Assembly (NCBI GenBank): GCA_011526365.1
Contig: WTIO01000065.1
Span: 47,473-111,472, forward strand
DNA: 64,000 nt
Source: Flavobacteriales bacterium
Lineage (GTDB): Bacteria > Bacteroidota > Bacteroidia > Flavobacteriales > Flavobacteriaceae
Direction of reading: 5' to 3'
Below, piece by piece: positions 61,899-64,000 of the stretch. Numbering within the stretch: position 1 is the stretch's first letter; every line of letters begins with the position of its first letter. The position numbers and the translations under genes are program-made. The notes beneath the pieces are model-generated. The model worked only from the letters and a program-made list of their open reading frames with translations, did not search any database and was not told the DNA's origin.

Positions 61899-61928
61899 TA
61901 GGCTTAAGAGGAAAACCTCTTAAGCCTA
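61899..61928 (-). promoter_or_regulatory. Perfect 13-bp hairpin in the rplL-rpoB intergenic region (attenuator or RNA-processing candidate)
   Basis: TAGGCTTAAGAGG-AAAA-CCTCTTAAGCCTA, no mismatches, no U-tract downstream on minus strand. Confidence 0.75.
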
Positions 61929-61952
61929 CACATTAAAATGGGGGAAGTTGAG

Positions 61953-62330
61953 TTACTTGAGTTCGACTTCTGCACCCGCTTCTTCTAAAGATTTTTTAAG
62001 TCCTTCAGCTTCGTCCTTAGACACGCCCTCTTTGAGGGGGCTAGGTGCATTATCTACAAGTTCCTTAGCTTCTTTAAGCCCTTGACCGGTAAGTTCTTTT
62101 ACGAGTTTTACAACAGCGAGTTTAGAACCTCCAGCTGCTTTAAGAATAACATCAAATTCTGTTTTCTCTTCGGCGGCTTCTCCACCACCTCCAGCAGCGG
62201 GACCAGCTACTGCAACAGCGGCTGCTGCAGGCTCAATACCGTACTCTTCTTTTAAAATGTCGGCCAATTCATTAACCTCTTTTACGGTCAAATTGACTAA
62301 CTGTTCTGCGAATTCTTTTAAATCTGCCAT
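61953..62330 (-). CDS. rplL: 50S ribosomal protein L7/L12
   Basis: [71 protein letters not shown]. Confidence 0.98.
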   Translation of the reverse strand: MADLKEFAEQLVNLTVKEVNELADILKEEYGIEPAAAAVAVAGPAAGGGGEAAEEKTEFDVILKAAGGSKLAVVKLVKELTGQGLKEAKELVDNAPSPLKEGVSKDEAEGLKKSLEEAGAEVELK

Positions 62331-62392
62331 TTTACGTCTTATTTAATTTTTATTAGTATTATATGAGTGCGTAACACATTTGAGTATCAGAA

Positions 62393-62908
62393 CTACCGCT
62401 CTGAAAGGGTTTTAAGCACCCCCGATAGTGTATTTCCGCTGGATTGAAGCGCAGAAACCACATTCTTGGCTGGGGATTGCAATAGGGTGATAATATCTCC
62501 AATGAGTTCCTCACGCGATTTGATCGCGACAAGAGCGTCAATCTGATCGTCTCCAATGTAAATGGCTTCCTCAATATAGGCGCCTTTTAAAATGGGTTTA
62601 TCAGATTTTTTTCTGAAATCTTTAATCACCTTGGCAGGAGTATTTCCTGCTTCAGCTATCATCAACGAGGTGTTGCCTTTCAGGATGTCCTGAAGTTCAC
62701 CAAAATCCTTGCCTGAAGCCTCCATGGCTTTAGACAAAAGGGTGTTTTTGACTACTGATAATTTAATATTAGCTTTAAAACATGCGCGACGAAGTGCCGT
62801 TGTTTGTTGGGCATTCAATCCCTCAATATCGGTGAGATAGAGGTTTTTGACTCCAGCTAAAACATCGGTCAAATCTTCAATTACTTGCGCTTTTTCTTCT
62901 CTAGTCAT
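62393..62908 (-). CDS. rplJ: 50S ribosomal protein L10
   Basis: MTREEKAQVIEDLTDVLAGVKNLYLTDIEGLNAQQTTALRRAC. Confidence 0.97.
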   Translation of the reverse strand: MTREEKAQVIEDLTDVLAGVKNLYLTDIEGLNAQQTTALRRACFKANIKLSVVKNTLLSKAMEASGKDFGELQDILKGNTSLMIAEAGNTPAKVIKDFRKKSDKPILKGAYIEEAIYIGDDQIDALVAIKSREELIGDIITLLQSPAKNVVSALQSSGNTLSGVLKTLSER

Positions 62909-62925
62909 TGCGTTTCGTTTTTGGG

Positions 62926-63615
62926 TTACCCGATTTTAGTGTCTACAGCGATGCTTGGGCTCATAGTGCTTGACATGTAGATACTTTTAATGTAAGTACC
63001 TTTGGCTGTAGAGGGTTTGAGTTTGACAATTGTTTTTAGGAGTTCGTCGGCGTTTTCCATGATTTTTTCAGCAGAAAAGGAGGCCTTACCAATAGCGGCA
63101 TGAACGATACCTGTTTTGTCTACTTTAAAATCAATCTTACCTCCTTTAACGTCACTTACGGCTTTTTTGATGTCCATGGTTACGGTTCCGGTTTTAGGAT
63201 TGGGCATTAAGCCACGAGGACCTAATACTTTCCCTAAGGGACCGAGTTTTCCCATAACGCTAGGCATAGTAACGATAACGTCAACATCTGTCCAACCGTC
63301 TTTGATTTTTTGAAGGTATTCGTCTAACCCAATAAAATCGGCTCCAGCTTCTTTAGCTTCGGCTTCTTTATCTGGTGTTACAAGGGCGAGCACACGAAGG
63401 GTTTTCCCTGTACCGTGTGGAAGCGTCACCACACCGCGCACCATTTGGTTAGCTTTCTTAGGATCCACACCTAAACGAATGGCCAAATCTACTGAGGCGT
63501 CAAATTTAGTTGTGGTAATTTCCTTTACAAGGCTAGAGGCGTCCTGTAAAGAATATGTTTTATTGGAATCTACTTTAGCTCTAGATTCCTTTTGTTTTTT
63601 AGTGAGTCGTGCCAT
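62926..63615 (-). CDS. rplA: 50S ribosomal protein L1
   Basis: [46 protein letters not shown]. Confidence 0.98.
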   Translation of the reverse strand: MARLTKKQKESRAKVDSNKTYSLQDASSLVKEITTTKFDASVDLAIRLGVDPKKANQMVRGVVTLPHGTGKTLRVLALVTPDKEAEAKEAGADFIGLDEYLQKIKDGWTDVDVIVTMPSVMGKLGPLGKVLGPRGLMPNPKTGTVTMDIKKAVSDVKGGKIDFKVDKTGIVHAAIGKASFSAEKIMENADELLKTIVKLKPSTAKGTYIKSIYMSSTMSPSIAVDTKIG

Positions 63616-63626
63616 AGCGGTTCGGT

Positions 63627-64000
63627 TTAAAAGGGTGCTTGCCCCGAAATTTTAAAGCCCATGGAACGCGCTGTACCAGCTACCATTTTCATGGCAGACT
63701 CTATGGTAAATGCATTCAAGTCGGGCATTTTGTCTTCAGCAATGGTGCGTACCTGATCCCAGGTCACCGTTGCTACTTTGTTTCGGTTTGGTTCTCCAGA
63801 GCCCTTTTTAGCTTTGGCTGCTTCCATCAATTGAACGGCCGCTGGTGGTGTCTTAATTATAAAGTCAAAGGACTTGTCCTTATACACAGAAATAACAACA
63901 GGAAGCACCTTTCCAGGCTTGTCTTGCGTACGCGCATTAAACTGCTTGCAAAACTCCATGATGTTAACTCCTGCGGCACCCAGCGCGGGTCCAACCGGTG
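63627..64000 (-). CDS. rplK: 50S ribosomal protein L11 (5' end beyond window)
   Basis: ...[29 protein letters not shown]; coding continues upstream of the listed Met to the window edge. Confidence 0.97.
   Translation of the reverse strand, partial: PVGPALGAAGVNIMEFCKQFNARTQDKPGKVLPVVISVYKDKSFDFIIKTPPAAVQLMEAAKAKKGSGEPNRNKVATVTWDQVRTIAEDKMPDLNAFTIESAMKMVAGTARSMGFKISGQAPF

Noticed and set aside
53692-64000. rplK-rpoC cluster as a candidate novel operon
   Set aside because: Standard conserved bacterial ribosomal protein/RNA polymerase operon; DUF3467 after rpoC is known in Bacteroidota.

Overview
The window is a compact, gene-dense stretch of a Bacteroidota chromosome, most likely Flavobacteriaceae. 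The lineage call rests on family content (DUF5606, DUF4295, BshC, DUF5916, DUF3467 next to rpoC) and on TAnnTTTG promoter boxes. Nearly all of it is housekeeping: def-ruvX, dapD, tsaC-cca-ctaA, an ABC transporter, uvrB, sucC, lysA, mnmA, yidC, pyrG, guaA, bshC, rimO, ftsY, rpmB-rpmG-DUF4295, cinA, an E2 acyltransferase, recR, fabH, htpG, prfC, and rplK(partial)-rplA-rplJ-rplL-rpoB-rpoC-DUF3467. I saw no CRISPR array, tRNA/rRNA, IS element, prophage or recognisable defence island. Items worth a second look: (1) a 352-aa orphan (5533-6591) with a kinase-like K/E/DxxxxN/DFD motif series; (2) an indoleamine-2,3-dioxygenase-like protein overlapping an AlkB-like dioxygenase gene; (3) a DUF5606 ORF at the left edge with no ATG/GTG/TTG start; (4) a decayed secreted-protein gene with a G9 tract, the only sizeable apparently non-functional DNA; (5) a perfect 13-bp hairpin without a U-tract between rplL and rpoB; (6) several TAnnTTTG boxes so close to start codons that leaderless mRNAs are predicted; (7) frequent tail-to-tail overlaps of convergent genes. 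I did not find a convincing new multi-gene system. All family calls come from reading the proteins by eye, without database searches.
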